A DNA stretch of 64,000 nt from Streptomyces vietnamensis (GCF_000830005.1 NZ_CP010407.1:6770001-6834000), one strand, 5' to 3'; numbered from the stretch's first letter, positions 7,938-16,992 are shown. Translations and numbers: made by a program. The notes: generated by a model from the sequence alone, not told the origin.

Positions 7938-9272
7938 GTGGACGTCAACCTGGTCCTGCGTTCGACACGCGTCATCACCCCCGAGGGGACGCGACCGGCG
8001 TCGATCGCCGTCTCCGGCGGGACGATCGCGGCCGTGCTGCCGTACGACGCCGAGGTGCCCGCCGGCGCCCGCCTCGAGGACGTCGGCGACGACGTCGTCC
8101 TGCCCGGACTCGTCGACACCCACGTGCACGTGAACGACCCCGGTCGCACCGAGTGGGAGGGCTTCTGGACCGCCACCCGCGCCGCCGCGGCCGGCGGCAT
8201 CACCACCCTGCTCGACATGCCGCTCAACTCGCTGCCCCCGACCACCACCGTGCAGCACCTGCGCGTCAAGCAGGAGGTCGCCCGCAGCAAGGCCCACATC
8301 GACGTCGGCTTCTGGGGCGGCGCCCTGCCCGACAACGTCAAGGACCTGCGCCCCCTCCACGACGCCGGCGTCTTCGGCTTCAAGTGCTTCCTGTCCCCCT
8401 CCGGGGTGGAGGAGTTCCCCGAGCTCGACCAGGAGCAGCTGGCCACCTCGCTGGCGGAGATCGCCGGCTTCGACGGCCTGATGATCGTGCACGCCGAGGA
8501 CCCCCACCACCTGGCGGCCGCCCCGCAGCGCTCCGGCGGCGCGTACGCCGACTTCCTGGCCTCCCGCCCCCGGGACGCCGAGAACACGGCCATCGAGAAC
8601 CTGATCAACCAGGCCCGCCGGCTCAACGCCCGCGTCCACGTCCTGCACCTGTCCTCCTCCGACGCGCTGCCGGCCATCGCCGCCGCCAAGGCCGAGGGCG
8701 TGAAGGTCACCGTGGAGTCCTGTCCGCACTTCCTCACGCTCACCGCCGAGGAGATCCCGGACGGGGCCACCGAGTTCAAGTGCTGCCCGCCCATCCGCGA
8801 GGCCTCGAACCAGGACGCCCTGTGGCAGGGGCTCGCGGACGGCACGATCGACTGCATCGTCTCCGACCACTCCCCGTCCACCGCCGACCTGAAGACCCCG
8901 GACTTCGCCTCCGCCTGGGGCGGCATCTCCTCCCTCCAGCTGGGCCTGCCCGCCATCTGGACCGAGGCCCGCCGCCGCGGCCACTCCCTGGAGGACGTCG
9001 TCCGCTGGATGTCCGAGGGCCCGGCCCGGCTCGCCGGACTGACCCGCAAGGGCGCCATCGAGGCCGGCCGCGACGCCGACTTCGCCGTCCTCGCCCCGGA
9101 CGCCACCTTCACCGTCGACCCGGCCGACCTCCAGCACCGCAACCGGATCACCGCCTACGCGGGCAAGACCCTCGACGGCGTCGTCACCTCCACCTGGCTG
9201 CGCGGCGAGAAGATCGCCGACCACGGCACCCTCACCGAGCCCACCGGCCGCCTCCTCGAAAGGAACAACTGA
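7938..9272 (+). CDS. allB: allantoinase
   Basis: The 444-residue cyclic amidohydrolase opens the hydantoin ring of allantoin to give allantoate, the second-last step of ureide breakdown. The metal-binding HVHVND motif follows the N-terminal beta sandwich; the bridging lysine, carboxylated in the family, lies in FGFKCF; further ligands are in [14 protein letters not shown] and SDHSPS. The GTG at 7938 has AAGAAGGGG 5 nt upstream; the longer frame to 7425 has no RBS and crosses the operator region. The allantoicase gene begins one base after its stop, so the two are co-transcribed. The named reaction follows from family and operon partner. Confidence 0.93.
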   Translation: MDVNLVLRSTRVITPEGTRPASIAVSGGTIAAVLPYDAEVPAGARLEDVGDDVVLPGLVDTHVHVNDPGRTEWEGFWTATRAAAAGGITTLLDMPLNSLPPTTTVQHLRVKQEVARSKAHIDVGFWGGALPDNVKDLRPLHDAGVFGFKCFLSPSGVEEFPELDQEQLATSLAEIAGFDGLMIVHAEDPHHLAAAPQRSGGAYADFLASRPRDAENTAIENLINQARRLNARVHVLHLSSSDALPAIAAAKAEGVKVTVESCPHFLTLTAEEIPDGATEFKCCPPIREASNQDALWQGLADGTIDCIVSDHSPSTADLKTPDFASAWGGISSLQLGLPAIWTEARRRGHSLEDVVRWMSEGPARLAGLTRKGAIEAGRDADFAVLAPDATFTVDPADLQHRNRITAYAGKTLDGVVTSTWLRGEKIADHGTLTEPTGRLLERNN

Positions 9273-9273
9273 C

Positions 9274-10386
9274 GTGTCCATACCGAGCTTCACCGGTGAC
9301 GCGAGCCCTTACGGCGGCGGCGACCCGTACGCCGACTACCGCACGGCCGACTTCCCCTTCACCCAGTACGCGGACCTCGCGGACCGGCGTCTGGGCGCGG
9401 GCGTCATCGCGGCCAACGACGAGTTCTTCGCCGAGCGCGAGAACCTGCTGAAGCCCGAGGCCGCCGAGTTCGACCCCGAGCACTTCGGCCACAAGGGCAA
9501 GATCATGGACGGCTGGGAGACCCGCCGCCGCCGTGGCGTCTCCGCCCAGCAGCCGCACCCCACCGAGGACGACCACGACTGGGCCCTCGTACGCCTCGGC
9601 GCCCCCGGCGTCGTCCGCGGCATCGTCGTCGACACCGCCCACTTCCGCGGCAACTACCCGCAGGCCGTCTCCGTCGAGGCCGCCTCCGTGCCCGGCTCGC
9701 CCTCGCCCGAGGAGCTCCTCGCCGACGACGTGAAGTGGACGACGCTCGTCCCGCGCACCGCGGTCGGCGGCCACGCCGCCAACGGCTTCGCCGTCGACGT
9801 CGAGCAGCGCTTCACGCACCTGCGCGTCAACCAGCACCCGGACGGCGGCATCGCCCGCCTCCGCGTCTACGGCGAGGTCGCCCCCGACCCGGCGTGGCTG
9901 GGCGTCCTCGGCACCTTCGACCTCGCCGCCCTGGAGAACGGCGGCCAGGTCGAGGACGCCTCGGACCGCTTCTACTCCCCGGCCACCAACACCATCCAGC
10001 CGGGCCGCTCCCGCAAGATGGACGACGGCTGGGAGACCCGCCGCCGCCGCGACAAGGGCAACGACTGGATCCGCTACGGCCTGGTCGCCGAGTCCGAGAT
10101 CCGCGCCGTCGAGATCGACACCGCCTACCTCAAGGGCAACAGCGCCGGCTGGGCCGCCCTCTCCGTCGCCGCCGAGGGCTCGGAGGAGTGGACCGAGATC
10201 CTGCCCCGGACCCGCCTCCAGCCCGACACCAACCACCGGTTCGTGCTCGACACCCCGGCGGTCGGCTCCCGCGTCCGGATCGACATCTACCCGGACGGCG
10301 GCATCTCCCGCCTCCGTCTCTTCGGCTCCCTCACGGAGGCCGGTACGGCGCGGCTGACCGCCCGCCACCAGGAGCTCGGCGGCTAG
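9274..10386 (+). CDS. alc: allantoicase
   Basis: The 370-residue enzyme hydrolyses allantoate to ureidoglycolate and urea. It consists of two homologous jelly-roll domains, recognisable by a repeated motif: MDGWETRRRR near residue 78 and DDGWETRRRR near residue 249, each followed by a related segment (AHFRGN, AYLKGN). GTG 9274 follows GAAAGGAAC. With allantoinase and the divergent IclR repressor it forms a complete allantoin-to-urea unit for nitrogen scavenging. A ureidoglycolate-processing gene and a dedicated permease are not adjacent; an NCS1 permease lies at 60541 in this window. Confidence 0.93.
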   Translation: MSIPSFTGDASPYGGGDPYADYRTADFPFTQYADLADRRLGAGVIAANDEFFAERENLLKPEAAEFDPEHFGHKGKIMDGWETRRRRGVSAQQPHPTEDDHDWALVRLGAPGVVRGIVVDTAHFRGNYPQAVSVEAASVPGSPSPEELLADDVKWTTLVPRTAVGGHAANGFAVDVEQRFTHLRVNQHPDGGIARLRVYGEVAPDPAWLGVLGTFDLAALENGGQVEDASDRFYSPATNTIQPGRSRKMDDGWETRRRRDKGNDWIRYGLVAESEIRAVEIDTAYLKGNSAGWAALSVAAEGSEEWTEILPRTRLQPDTNHRFVLDTPAVGSRVRIDIYPDGGISRLRLFGSLTEAGTARLTARHQELGG

Positions 10387-10430
10387 CCGACTCCCCCTGA
10401 ACTGGGCGGGTACGACACCCCGCCCGGCCC

Positions 10431-10470
10431 GCGAGGGCGCACCGGCCCGACAGCACCGGTGCGCCCTCGC
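10431..10470. terminator. 15-bp hairpin between convergent allantoicase and SDR genes
   Basis: Arms at 10431-10445 and 10456-10470 pair perfectly over 15 bp with a 10-nt loop. The position between convergent stop codons indicates a bidirectional terminator. Just after it, TTTCTACGGGG occurs twice in tandem (10480-10504). Confidence 0.7.
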
Positions 10471-10504
10471 GCCTCCTCTTTCTACGGGGCACGTTTCTAC
10501 GGGG

Positions 10505-11245
10505 TCACGCGGCGTGCCCGCCGTCCACCGAGAACTCGGCGCCCGTCACGTACCGCCCGCCGGGCCCCGCCAGGAAGGCGACCATCGCCGCCACCTCGTC
10601 CGGGGTGCCGAAGCGGCCGAGCGCCGTCATGGCCGCCTGCCCCTCCGCGTACGGCCCGTCCGCCGGGTTCATGTCGGTGTCGACGGGGCCGGGGTGGACG
10701 ATGTTCGCCGTGATGCCGCGCCCGCCCAGCTCCCGCGCGAGCGCCTTCGTCAGGCCGATCAGCGCGGCCTTGCTCATCGTGTAGAGGCTCCCGCCGGGGC
10801 CCGGCACCCGCTGGGTCATGCAGGTGCCGATCGTGACGATCCGCCCGCCCTCGGAGAAGCGCGCGGCGGCCGCCTGCGAGGCGAGGAAGGCCGCCCGGAC
10901 GTTCACCGCGAGGACCCGGTCCACGTCCGCGAGGGAGAGCGACTCCAGCGGCCCGAGGACGCCCGCGCCGACGTTGTTCACCAGCACGTCGAGGCGGCCG
11001 AGGGCGTCCGCCGCCCACTCCACCGCACCCGCCGCGTCCCCGGCGTCGGCCGCGTCGGCCCGCAGGGGCAGCGCCCTGCGGCCGGCCGCCTCGATCCGCG
11101 CGGCGACCTCCTTGGCCCGCGCCTCGCCCTGGACGTAGGTGAAGGCCACGTCGGCGCCCTCCTGGGCCAGCCGCACCGCCGTCGCCGCACCGATCCCCCG
11201 GCTGCCACCCGTCACCAGGACCGCCGTGCCGTTCATCGTGGACAT
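10505..11245 (-). CDS. short-chain dehydrogenase/reductase (FabG-like)
   Basis: The 246-residue classical SDR begins at ATG 11245, 7 nt after GGAGG. The cofactor motif GGSRGIG near residue 15 and the NNVGAG motif (N-N-A-G equivalent) are present, as is the catalytic pair in YTMSK. The position 13 residues before the Tyr, normally Ser, is Cys (TIGTCMTQ), so the active site may be altered. The C-terminal FLAGPGGRYVTGAEFSVDGG is typical of 3-oxoacyl-reductase-like SDRs. The substrate is unknown. It is divergent from a reductase-like gene at 11417 with a 171-bp shared promoter region. Confidence 0.85.
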   Translation of the reverse strand: MSTMNGTAVLVTGGSRGIGAATAVRLAQEGADVAFTYVQGEARAKEVAARIEAAGRRALPLRADAADAGDAAGAVEWAADALGRLDVLVNNVGAGVLGPLESLSLADVDRVLAVNVRAAFLASQAAAARFSEGGRIVTIGTCMTQRVPGPGGSLYTMSKAALIGLTKALARELGGRGITANIVHPGPVDTDMNPADGPYAEGQAAMTALGRFGTPDEVAAMVAFLAGPGGRYVTGAEFSVDGGHAA

Positions 11246-11416
11246 CCCGAAACCTCCGTGAGAGATACCGATTGGTTGCGGGTTCAATGAAAGTCGGCGG
11301 GGCGCCCCGACGCTGGCGGGAAACGGACACCGACCCGATCACCGATGACTTCTGCGGGGCGGTGGAGTCGGAAGGGGTGAGACACGATGGTCCGGAGAAC
11401 AGAAAGGGCATCCGCC

Positions 11417-12025
11417 ATGGCCACCCTCAGCCTCACCCAGTTCCTCACCCTCGACGGCGTCATCCAGGCCCCCGGAGGCCCCGAGGAGGACCCCAGCGGC
11501 GGCTTCGAGCACGGCGGCTGGTCCGTGCCGTTCGGCGACGAGGACTTCGGGCAGCGCATCACCGAGATCTTCGCCCGGCCGACCGCCTTCCTCCTCGGCC
11601 GCCGCACCTACGACATCTTCTCGGGCTACTGGCCCAAGCACGACGACCCCGCCGACCCCGTCGCCTCCAAGCTCAACCACCTCCCCAAGTACGTCGCCAC
11701 GACCACCCTCACCTCCGCCGACTGGGAGAACACCACCCTGCTCCGCGGCGACGTCGTCAAGGAGGTCGCCGCCCTCAAGGACCGCCTCGACGGCGAGATC
11801 CAGATGCACGGCAGCGCCGGCCTCGCCCGCACGCTCCTCGACCACGATCTGATCGACACCCTTCACCTGCACGTCTTCCCCGTGGTGCTGGGCACCGGCC
11901 GCCGCCTCTTCACCGACGGGGTCCGCCCCAGCACCTTCCGCCTCGCCGACGCGCGCACCACCGCCGCGGGCGTCGCCCTCCACACGTACGAGCTGGCCGG
12001 TCGCCCCATCTACGGCAGCTACTGA
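11417..12025 (+). CDS. dihydrofolate-reductase-like protein (RibD C-terminal fold)
   Basis: The 202-residue protein has the RibD_C/DHFR-like fold: an opening strand (LSLTQFLTLDGVIQ), a glycine-rich loop (LLGRRTYDIFSGYWP), a nucleotide-binding region (DVVKEVAALKD, HGSAGLARTL) and a LHVFPVVLGTGRRLF strand pair. Members bind NADPH, but most, like this one, are not assigned a substrate and are not true folate enzymes. ATG 11417 is preceded by AAAGGG. It is divergent from the SDR at 10505-11245, so the two oxidoreductases may be co-regulated. Confidence 0.85.
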   Translation: MATLSLTQFLTLDGVIQAPGGPEEDPSGGFEHGGWSVPFGDEDFGQRITEIFARPTAFLLGRRTYDIFSGYWPKHDDPADPVASKLNHLPKYVATTTLTSADWENTTLLRGDVVKEVAALKDRLDGEIQMHGSAGLARTLLDHDLIDTLHLHVFPVVLGTGRRLFTDGVRPSTFRLADARTTAAGVALHTYELAGRPIYGSY

Positions 12026-12140
12026 TCCGTACCGCAGGAATGGTGTAGCCACCACGGGTCCGCCCCGGTTACGGTGATCGCTCCGAGTGCGAGCCGTCGA
12101 AGTCTCCACCCCACCTCAAGAGTTGGAGAACCGGCCCGCG

Positions 12141-13073
12141 ATGTCCGCTTCGTCGATCGCCGCACCCGTACCCCTCGGCGCCCCGCGCCGCGCCTGGCTC
12201 ACCGACCTGCCCGTCCTGCTCGTCGCCGTCGTCTGGGGCGCCAGCTACCTCGCGGCCAAGGGCATCACCACCGGCCACACCGTCATCGCGGTCCTCGTGC
12301 TGCGGTTCGCCGTGGTGCTGCCCGTCCTCGCCGCCGCCGGGTGGAACAGGCTCCGGGCCCTGAGCGCGGCCCAGTGGCGCGGCGCCGCCACCCTCGGTCT
12401 GATCCTCAGCGGGATCTTCCTCCTGGAGACGTACGGCGTCGTCCACACCTCCGCCACCAACGCGGGCCTGATCATCAGCCTCACCATGATCTTCACCCCG
12501 CTCGCCGAGGCCGCCGTCACACGAGTCGCGCCGCCCCGCGCCTTCCTCGCCGCCGCCGCGCTCTCCGTCGCCGGCGTCGTCCTGCTGACCCAGGGAGGGG
12601 GTTTCACCACCCCCTCCCTGGGCGATCTCCTCATGCTGCTCGCCGCCCTCGCCCGTACCGTCCACGTCCTGGCCATGTCCCGGATCAAGGCGGTCCGGTC
12701 GGCCGACTCGCTCTCCCTCACCACCGTCCAGCTCGGCTCCGCCGTCGCCGTGTTCGCCGTCATCGCCGCCCTCCCCGGCACCGGCGCCTCGCCCTGGGCG
12801 GTGGCCCTCGACTTCGGCCCGCGCGAGTGGGCCGGGCTCCTCTTCCTCTCCGTCTTCTGCACGCTCTTCGCCTTCTTCGTCCAGATGTGGGCCGTCCGCC
12901 GCACCTCCCCGTCCCGGGTCAGCCTCCTCCTCGGCACGGAGCCGCTCTGGGCCGCCGCCGCGGGCATCGCCCTCGCCGGCGACCGCCCCGGCGCCCTCGG
13001 CCTCGCGGGCGCGATCCTCGTTCTCGCGGGCACCAGTTGGGGCCGTCGCACGGCCGGTCAGGACGCGGGGTAG
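12141..13073 (+). CDS. EamA/DMT-family metabolite exporter
   Basis: The 310-residue membrane protein has ten hydrophobic segments arranged as two EamA repeats (first about residues 20-150, second about 165-300). Typical EamA features include VWGASYLAAKG at the start of repeat one and RTSPSRVSLLLGTEPLWAA in repeat two. Such proteins export amino acids, nucleosides or drugs; the substrate cannot be inferred. The start is taken at ATG 12141 after TGGAGA; an earlier ATG at 12087 gives 18 extra residues without an RBS. It is followed by a small membrane-protein gene 11 nt downstream. Confidence 0.85.
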   Translation: MSASSIAAPVPLGAPRRAWLTDLPVLLVAVVWGASYLAAKGITTGHTVIAVLVLRFAVVLPVLAAAGWNRLRALSAAQWRGAATLGLILSGIFLLETYGVVHTSATNAGLIISLTMIFTPLAEAAVTRVAPPRAFLAAAALSVAGVVLLTQGGGFTTPSLGDLLMLLAALARTVHVLAMSRIKAVRSADSLSLTTVQLGSAVAVFAVIAALPGTGASPWAVALDFGPREWAGLLFLSVFCTLFAFFVQMWAVRRTSPSRVSLLLGTEPLWAAAAGIALAGDRPGALGLAGAILVLAGTSWGRRTAGQDAG

Positions 13074-13084
13074 GTTCTTCGGCC

Positions 13085-13444
13085 ATGCGCTCACTGCCGT
13101 ACGACATCGACTTCCGCGCCCGGGCCCGCCGCACCCGGGCATGGGGACTCGGACTCCTCGCCGTGGCCGTGCTCTTGTGGATCTGGCTCGCGGCACTCCT
13201 CTTCACGCCCTACCAGAGCGGCGAGTACGGCCGGGAGTGCACCTCCCGGTTCACCAGCGAGTACCTCCACGACAACGACAGCCGCTGCGTCGAGGAGCGC
13301 GACTGGCCCGAACTCCTCGCCGTCCTCGGCGCGTCCGTGCCCGTGGCCGTCATCGGCGCCGTCCTCTACACCAGCGGCTCCGTGTCCCACCGCATGGCCG
13401 AGCACCTCGCCGAGGTCACCCGCCTCAACGAGGCGAGCGCCTGA
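13085..13444 (+). CDS. small two-helix membrane protein, 119 aa
   Basis: The sequence starts MRSLPYDIDF, has a helix at about residues 20-40, an extracellular loop of about 40 residues with two cysteines (YGRECTSRF and DSRCVEE) likely to form a disulfide, then a second helix near 78-98 and a charged C-terminus. I recognise no family. It follows the DMT exporter by 11 nt and is probably transcribed with it. It faces a convergent small gene 17 nt away. Confidence 0.7.
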   Translation: MRSLPYDIDFRARARRTRAWGLGLLAVAVLLWIWLAALLFTPYQSGEYGRECTSRFTSEYLHDNDSRCVEERDWPELLAVLGASVPVAVIGAVLYTSGSVSHRMAEHLAEVTRLNEASA

Positions 13445-13461
13445 CCGCCGGGAAGCACGCA

Positions 13462-13683
13462 TCACGCCTTCGCTATTCGGCCCCCCGCGATCGCGAGGAC
13501 GAGCCCGAGGACCGCGACGACGATGTTCGCGAACAGCTCCCGGCCCTCCAGGAACCCCACGTTCTCCGTGAGGAACCGGGTCAGCCCCATGAAGTGGAAC
13601 CAGCCGCCCGTCAGCTCGCGGATCACCCCGGCGACCCCGGCCACGAGCAGCAGTCCACCGAGACCCTCAAGAAACCTCTTCAT
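13462..13683 (-). CDS. small membrane protein, 73 aa
   Basis: A 73-residue protein with two hydrophobic helices (LEGLGGLLLVAGVAGVIREL and FANIVVAVLGLVLAIAGG) separated by an amphipathic loop containing GWFHFMGLTRFLTENVGFLE. The start is taken at ATG 13683, where the protein-like composition begins; an upstream extension to 13821 is Arg-rich and crosses a palindromic operator-like site. The RBS is weak. Function unknown. It is divergent from a histidine kinase gene. Confidence 0.65.
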   Translation of the reverse strand: MKRFLEGLGGLLLVAGVAGVIRELTGGWFHFMGLTRFLTENVGFLEGRELFANIVVAVLGLVLAIAGGRIAKA

Positions 13684-13740
13684 GAGCCGATCATGGCGAG
13701 GACGGCCGACCGGCCGCGTCCGCCGTTCGTCCACGGCGGC

Positions 13741-13756
13741 CGATACCAAAGTATCG
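13741..13756. promoter_or_regulatory. operator-like inverted repeat upstream of kinase gene
   Basis: CGATAC-CAAA-GTATCG is a perfect inverted repeat (6+4+6) in the 146-bp gap between the leftward 73-aa gene and the rightward kinase gene. It could be a repressor or response-regulator site controlling either direction; no promoter boxes were assigned. Confidence 0.45.
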
Positions 13757-13829
13757 ACCTGCGCGACTCCCGTAGCAGGACGGCCCGCACGGCCGGTGGA
13801 CCGCGCCTGACCTGCGTACATTTACGGAC

Positions 13830-15041
13830 ATGACTCGTACGGACCGGCAGCACCGGCTGCTCCCCTCCCACCTGGTCGAACCGGGCGGGAGCGGAGCGTC
13901 CCGGCCCCGCCGTACCGCCCGCGACTGGGTCGTGGACACCACGCTCTTCCTGCTCGCCGCGCTCGTCGGCCTCCTCGCCGCCGACGCGAGCGCGCAGTAC
14001 ACCAGCGCGACCGTCACCCTCCTCGACCAGCTCGCCGGCGCCGCCGCCTGCTGCGCCCTCTGGCTGCGCCGACGGTGGCCCGTGGGACTCGCCGTCGGCC
14101 TCTGCCTGGTGAGCGCCGTCGCCCCGGTCGCCGCGGGCGCCGTCCTCGCGAGCCTGTTCAGCGTCGCGGTACGCCGCCCCTTCCGCGAGGTCGCCTGGAT
14201 CGGGGCGCTCGCCCTCGCCGCCTCCGTCACCCAGGTCTTCGTCCGCCCCGACCCCACCATCAACGTCGGCCTCGCCCTCGCCATCGGCTTCGTCTTCATC
14301 CTCCTCGTCACCGCCTGGGGCATGCTCGTCCGCTCCCGCCGCCAGCTCTTCGAAGCCCTCAGGGAACGGGCCCGCCGCGCCGAGTCCGAGGCCGAGCTGC
14401 GCGCCGCCCAGGCCCAGCGGCTCGCCCGCGAGGCCATCGCCCGCGAGATGCACGACGTCCTCGCCCACCGGCTGACGCTGCTCAGCGTGCACGCCGGAGC
14501 CCTGGAGTTCCGGCCGGACGCCCCGCCCGAGCAGATCGCCCGCGCCGCCGGAGTCATCCGCGACAGCGCCCACGAAGCCCTCCAGGACCTCCGCGAGATC
14601 ATCGGCGTCCTGCGCGCTCCCGGCGAGAACGGCGACGGCGACCGGCCCCAGCCCACCCTCGCCACCCTCGACGCGCTGGTCGACGAGTCCCGCGAGGCCG
14701 GTGCCGACGTCGTCCTCGACACCACCGTCGACGACCCGGCCGCGGTGCCCGCCGCCACCGGCCGCACCGTCTACCGCATCGCGCAGGAGGCCCTCACCAA
14801 CGCCCGCAAGCACGCCCCCGGCACCACGGTCACCGTCACCGTCCGCGGCCAGCCCGGCGAAGGCCTCACCGTCGACATCCACAACCCGGCCCCCGCGGGC
14901 CCCGTGCCCCACGTCCCCGGCTCCGGCCAGGGCCTCATCGGCCTCACCGAACGCGCCGCCCTCGCCGGCGGCCGGATGGAGCACGGCCCCGCTCCCGACG
15001 GCGGATTCGCCCTGCACGCCTGGCTACCGTGGCCCCCATGA
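13830..15041 (+). CDS. sensor histidine kinase (HisKA_3)
   Basis: The 403-residue kinase has an N-terminal membrane domain of five or six helices (about residues 30-165), a coiled linker, the phospho-accepting His in AREMHDVLAHRLTLLSVHAG, and a HATPase domain with the N-box ALTNARKHAPGT and G-box GSGQGLIGLTERAALAGG. It is the partner of the NarL-type regulator whose ATG overlaps its stop (ATGA). In Streptomyces such pairs often respond to cell-envelope stress, but nothing here identifies the signal. A P450 gene follows the regulator and may be part of the same transcript. Confidence 0.92.
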   Translation: MTRTDRQHRLLPSHLVEPGGSGASRPRRTARDWVVDTTLFLLAALVGLLAADASAQYTSATVTLLDQLAGAAACCALWLRRRWPVGLAVGLCLVSAVAPVAAGAVLASLFSVAVRRPFREVAWIGALALAASVTQVFVRPDPTINVGLALAIGFVFILLVTAWGMLVRSRRQLFEALRERARRAESEAELRAAQAQRLAREAIAREMHDVLAHRLTLLSVHAGALEFRPDAPPEQIARAAGVIRDSAHEALQDLREIIGVLRAPGENGDGDRPQPTLATLDALVDESREAGADVVLDTTVDDPAAVPAATGRTVYRIAQEALTNARKHAPGTTVTVTVRGQPGEGLTVDIHNPAPAGPVPHVPGSGQGLIGLTERAALAGGRMEHGPAPDGGFALHAWLPWPP

Positions 15042-15712
15042 CCATCCGGCTGCTGATCGTCGACGACGACCCCCTGGTCCGCGCGGGCCTCACCCTCATG
15101 CTCGGCGGCGCCGACGACCTCGAGATCGTCGGCGAGGGCGCCGACGGCCGCGAGGTCCCCGAACTCGTCGCCCGGCACGCCCCGGACGTCGTCCTCATGG
15201 ACATCCGCATGCCCCACGTGGACGGCCTCACCGCCACCGAACGCCTCCGCGCCCTCCCCGGCGCCCCCGAGGTCGTCGTCCTCACCACCTTCCACGCCGA
15301 CGAGCAGGTGCTGCGCGCCCTGCGGGCCGGTGCCGCCGGCTTCGTGCTGAAGGACACCCCGCCCGCCGAGATCGTCGCCGCGGTCCGCCGGGTCGCCGCG
15401 GGCGACCCCGTCCTCTCCCCGGCCGTCACCCGCCAGCTCATGACCCACGTCGTGGAGCGGCAGCCGGAACGGCCGCGGCGCGCCACGGCCGCCGCCCGCC
15501 TCGCCGAACTCGCCGACCGCGAGCGGGAGGTGGCCGTCTCCGTCGGGCACGGCCGGTCCAACGCCGAGATCGCCGCCGAGCTGTACATGGGCGTCCCCAC
15601 GGTCAAGGCCCACGTCTCCCGGATCCTCGCCAAGCTCGGCCTCAACAACCGTGTCCAGATCGCACTCCTCGTCCATGACGCGGGCCTCGTCGACACGGAG
15701 GAAAGCGACTAG
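15038..15712 (+). CDS. NarL/LuxR-family response regulator
   Basis: The 224-residue regulator has a receiver domain (1-120) with acidic residues in LLIVDDDP, phospho-acceptor Asp in VVLMDIRMP, VLTTFH and the Lys of VLKDTP, then a C-terminal helix-turn-helix (LADREREVAVSVGHGRSN, TVKAHVSRILAKLGL). The start overlaps the kinase stop (ATGA), so the two are translationally coupled. The partner is the HisKA_3 kinase immediately upstream. A cytochrome P450 gene begins 17 nt downstream on the same strand, a plausible target or operon member. Confidence 0.93.
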   Translation: MTIRLLIVDDDPLVRAGLTLMLGGADDLEIVGEGADGREVPELVARHAPDVVLMDIRMPHVDGLTATERLRALPGAPEVVVLTTFHADEQVLRALRAGAAGFVLKDTPPAEIVAAVRRVAAGDPVLSPAVTRQLMTHVVERQPERPRRATAAARLAELADREREVAVSVGHGRSNAEIAAELYMGVPTVKAHVSRILAKLGLNNRVQIALLVHDAGLVDTEESD

Positions 15713-15729
15713 TCGGATAGTCTTCTTCG

Positions 15730-16908
15730 ATGTCCGTCATCGAACTGGGGGAGTACGGCGCGGACTTCACCGCGAACCCGTACCCCTACTACGCCAAGCT
15801 CCGTGAAGCAGGTCCCGTCCACGAGGTACGGATGCCCGACGGCTACCAGTTCTGGCTGGTCGTCGGTCACGAGGAAGGGCGCGCGGCGCTCACCGATCCC
15901 CGGCTCGCCAAGTCCCCGTCCGTCATCGGCGTCCGGCCGCCGGAGGAGGACATCATCGGCGTCCACCTCCTCGCCGCGGACGCCCCCGACCACACCCGGC
16001 TGCGCCGCCTGGTCACGGCGGAGTTCACCGGCCGCCGGGTCGAGAGCCTGCGCCCCCGCATCGAGCGGCTCACCCACGAACTCGCCGACGCCATGGAACC
16101 GGCCGGCCGTGCCGACCTCGTCGACGCCTACGCGTTCCCGCTGCCGATCACCGTCATCTGCGAGCTGCTCGGCGTCCCCGCCGAGGACCGCGAGACCTTC
16201 CGCGGCTGGTCGAACGAGCTCGTCACCCCGACCGGCGAGCGCGGCATCCTCGACGCCCTGGAGGGCTTCGGCGGCTACCTCGACGGGCTCATCGAGGACA
16301 AGCGGGCCGCAGGACCCGCCGACGACCTGCTCTCCGGCCTGATCGCCGCCCGCGCCGAGGACGGCGACCGGCTCTCCGGACCCGAACTCCGCGCCATGGC
16401 CTACCTGCTGCTCATCGCGGGCCACGAGACCACCGTCAACCTGATCTCCAACACCGTGCGCAACCTGCTCACCCACCCCGAGCAGCTCGCCGCCCTGCGC
16501 GCCGACCCGAGCCTCCTCGACGGGGCGATCGAGGAGTCCCTGCGGTACGACGGGCCGGTGGAGACCGGCACCTTCCGCTTCACCGCGGAGCCCGTCACCA
16601 TCGGCGACACCGTCATCCCGGCGGGGCAGAGCGTCCTGGTGGCGATCGGCGCGCTCGACCGGGACCCGGCCCGCTTCCCCGAGCCCGACCGCTTCGACAT
16701 CCGCCGCGACACCAGGGGCCACCTCGCCTTCGGCCACGGCATCCACTACTGCCTGGGCGCCCCGCTCGCCCGCCTGGAGGGCAGGATCGCCCTCCGGACG
16801 CTCCTGGACCGCTTCCCCCGGCTCGAACTCGACCCCGAGGCCGAGCCCTGGGAGTGGCTGCAGGGCCTCCTCATGCGAGGCGTCCGACGCCTCCCGGTCC
16901 GGTGGTGA
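15730..16908 (+). CDS. cytochrome P450
   Basis: The 392-residue soluble bacterial P450 shows the I-helix oxygen-activation motif LLIAGHETTVN (about residues 230-240), the K-helix ExxR in EESLRYDG, and the haem-binding loop FGHGIHYCLGAPLAR with the axial Cys near residue 340. Length and motifs fit CYP105/CYP107-like Streptomyces monooxygenases, which hydroxylate secondary metabolites or xenobiotics using ferredoxin. No ferredoxin gene is adjacent, so electrons must come from proteins encoded elsewhere. It closely follows a two-component pair. A perfect 21-bp inverted repeat lies just after its stop. Confidence 0.93.
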   Translation: MSVIELGEYGADFTANPYPYYAKLREAGPVHEVRMPDGYQFWLVVGHEEGRAALTDPRLAKSPSVIGVRPPEEDIIGVHLLAADAPDHTRLRRLVTAEFTGRRVESLRPRIERLTHELADAMEPAGRADLVDAYAFPLPITVICELLGVPAEDRETFRGWSNELVTPTGERGILDALEGFGGYLDGLIEDKRAAGPADDLLSGLIAARAEDGDRLSGPELRAMAYLLLIAGHETTVNLISNTVRNLLTHPEQLAALRADPSLLDGAIEESLRYDGPVETGTFRFTAEPVTIGDTVIPAGQSVLVAIGALDRDPARFPEPDRFDIRRDTRGHLAFGHGIHYCLGAPLARLEGRIALRTLLDRFPRLELDPEAEPWEWLQGLLMRGVRRLPVRW

Positions 16909-16915
16909 CCCGGGT

Positions 16916-16992
16916 CTAGGGCCTGTCCGACCATTCCCGTGGGATCAGGCCGGGCGGGCCGGACCCGACGCGAATGGTCGGACAGGCCCTAG
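16916..16992. repeat. 77-bp element with perfect 21-bp inverted ends
   Basis: Arms at 16916-16936 and 16972-16992 are perfectly complementary over 21 bp and enclose a 35-nt GC-rich loop. The ends are CTAG. The right arm covers the stop codon of the leftward dehydrogenase gene, so that protein's end is encoded by the element's tip. It lies between convergent genes and would terminate both, but the long loop and precise ends also fit a miniature inverted-repeat element. Confidence 0.7.

Noticed and set aside
9504..10050. Repeat of the GACGGCTGGGAGACC stretch as a mobile or duplicated element
   Set aside because: It encodes the WETRRRR motif in the two homologous domains of allantoicase; an old internal domain duplication.
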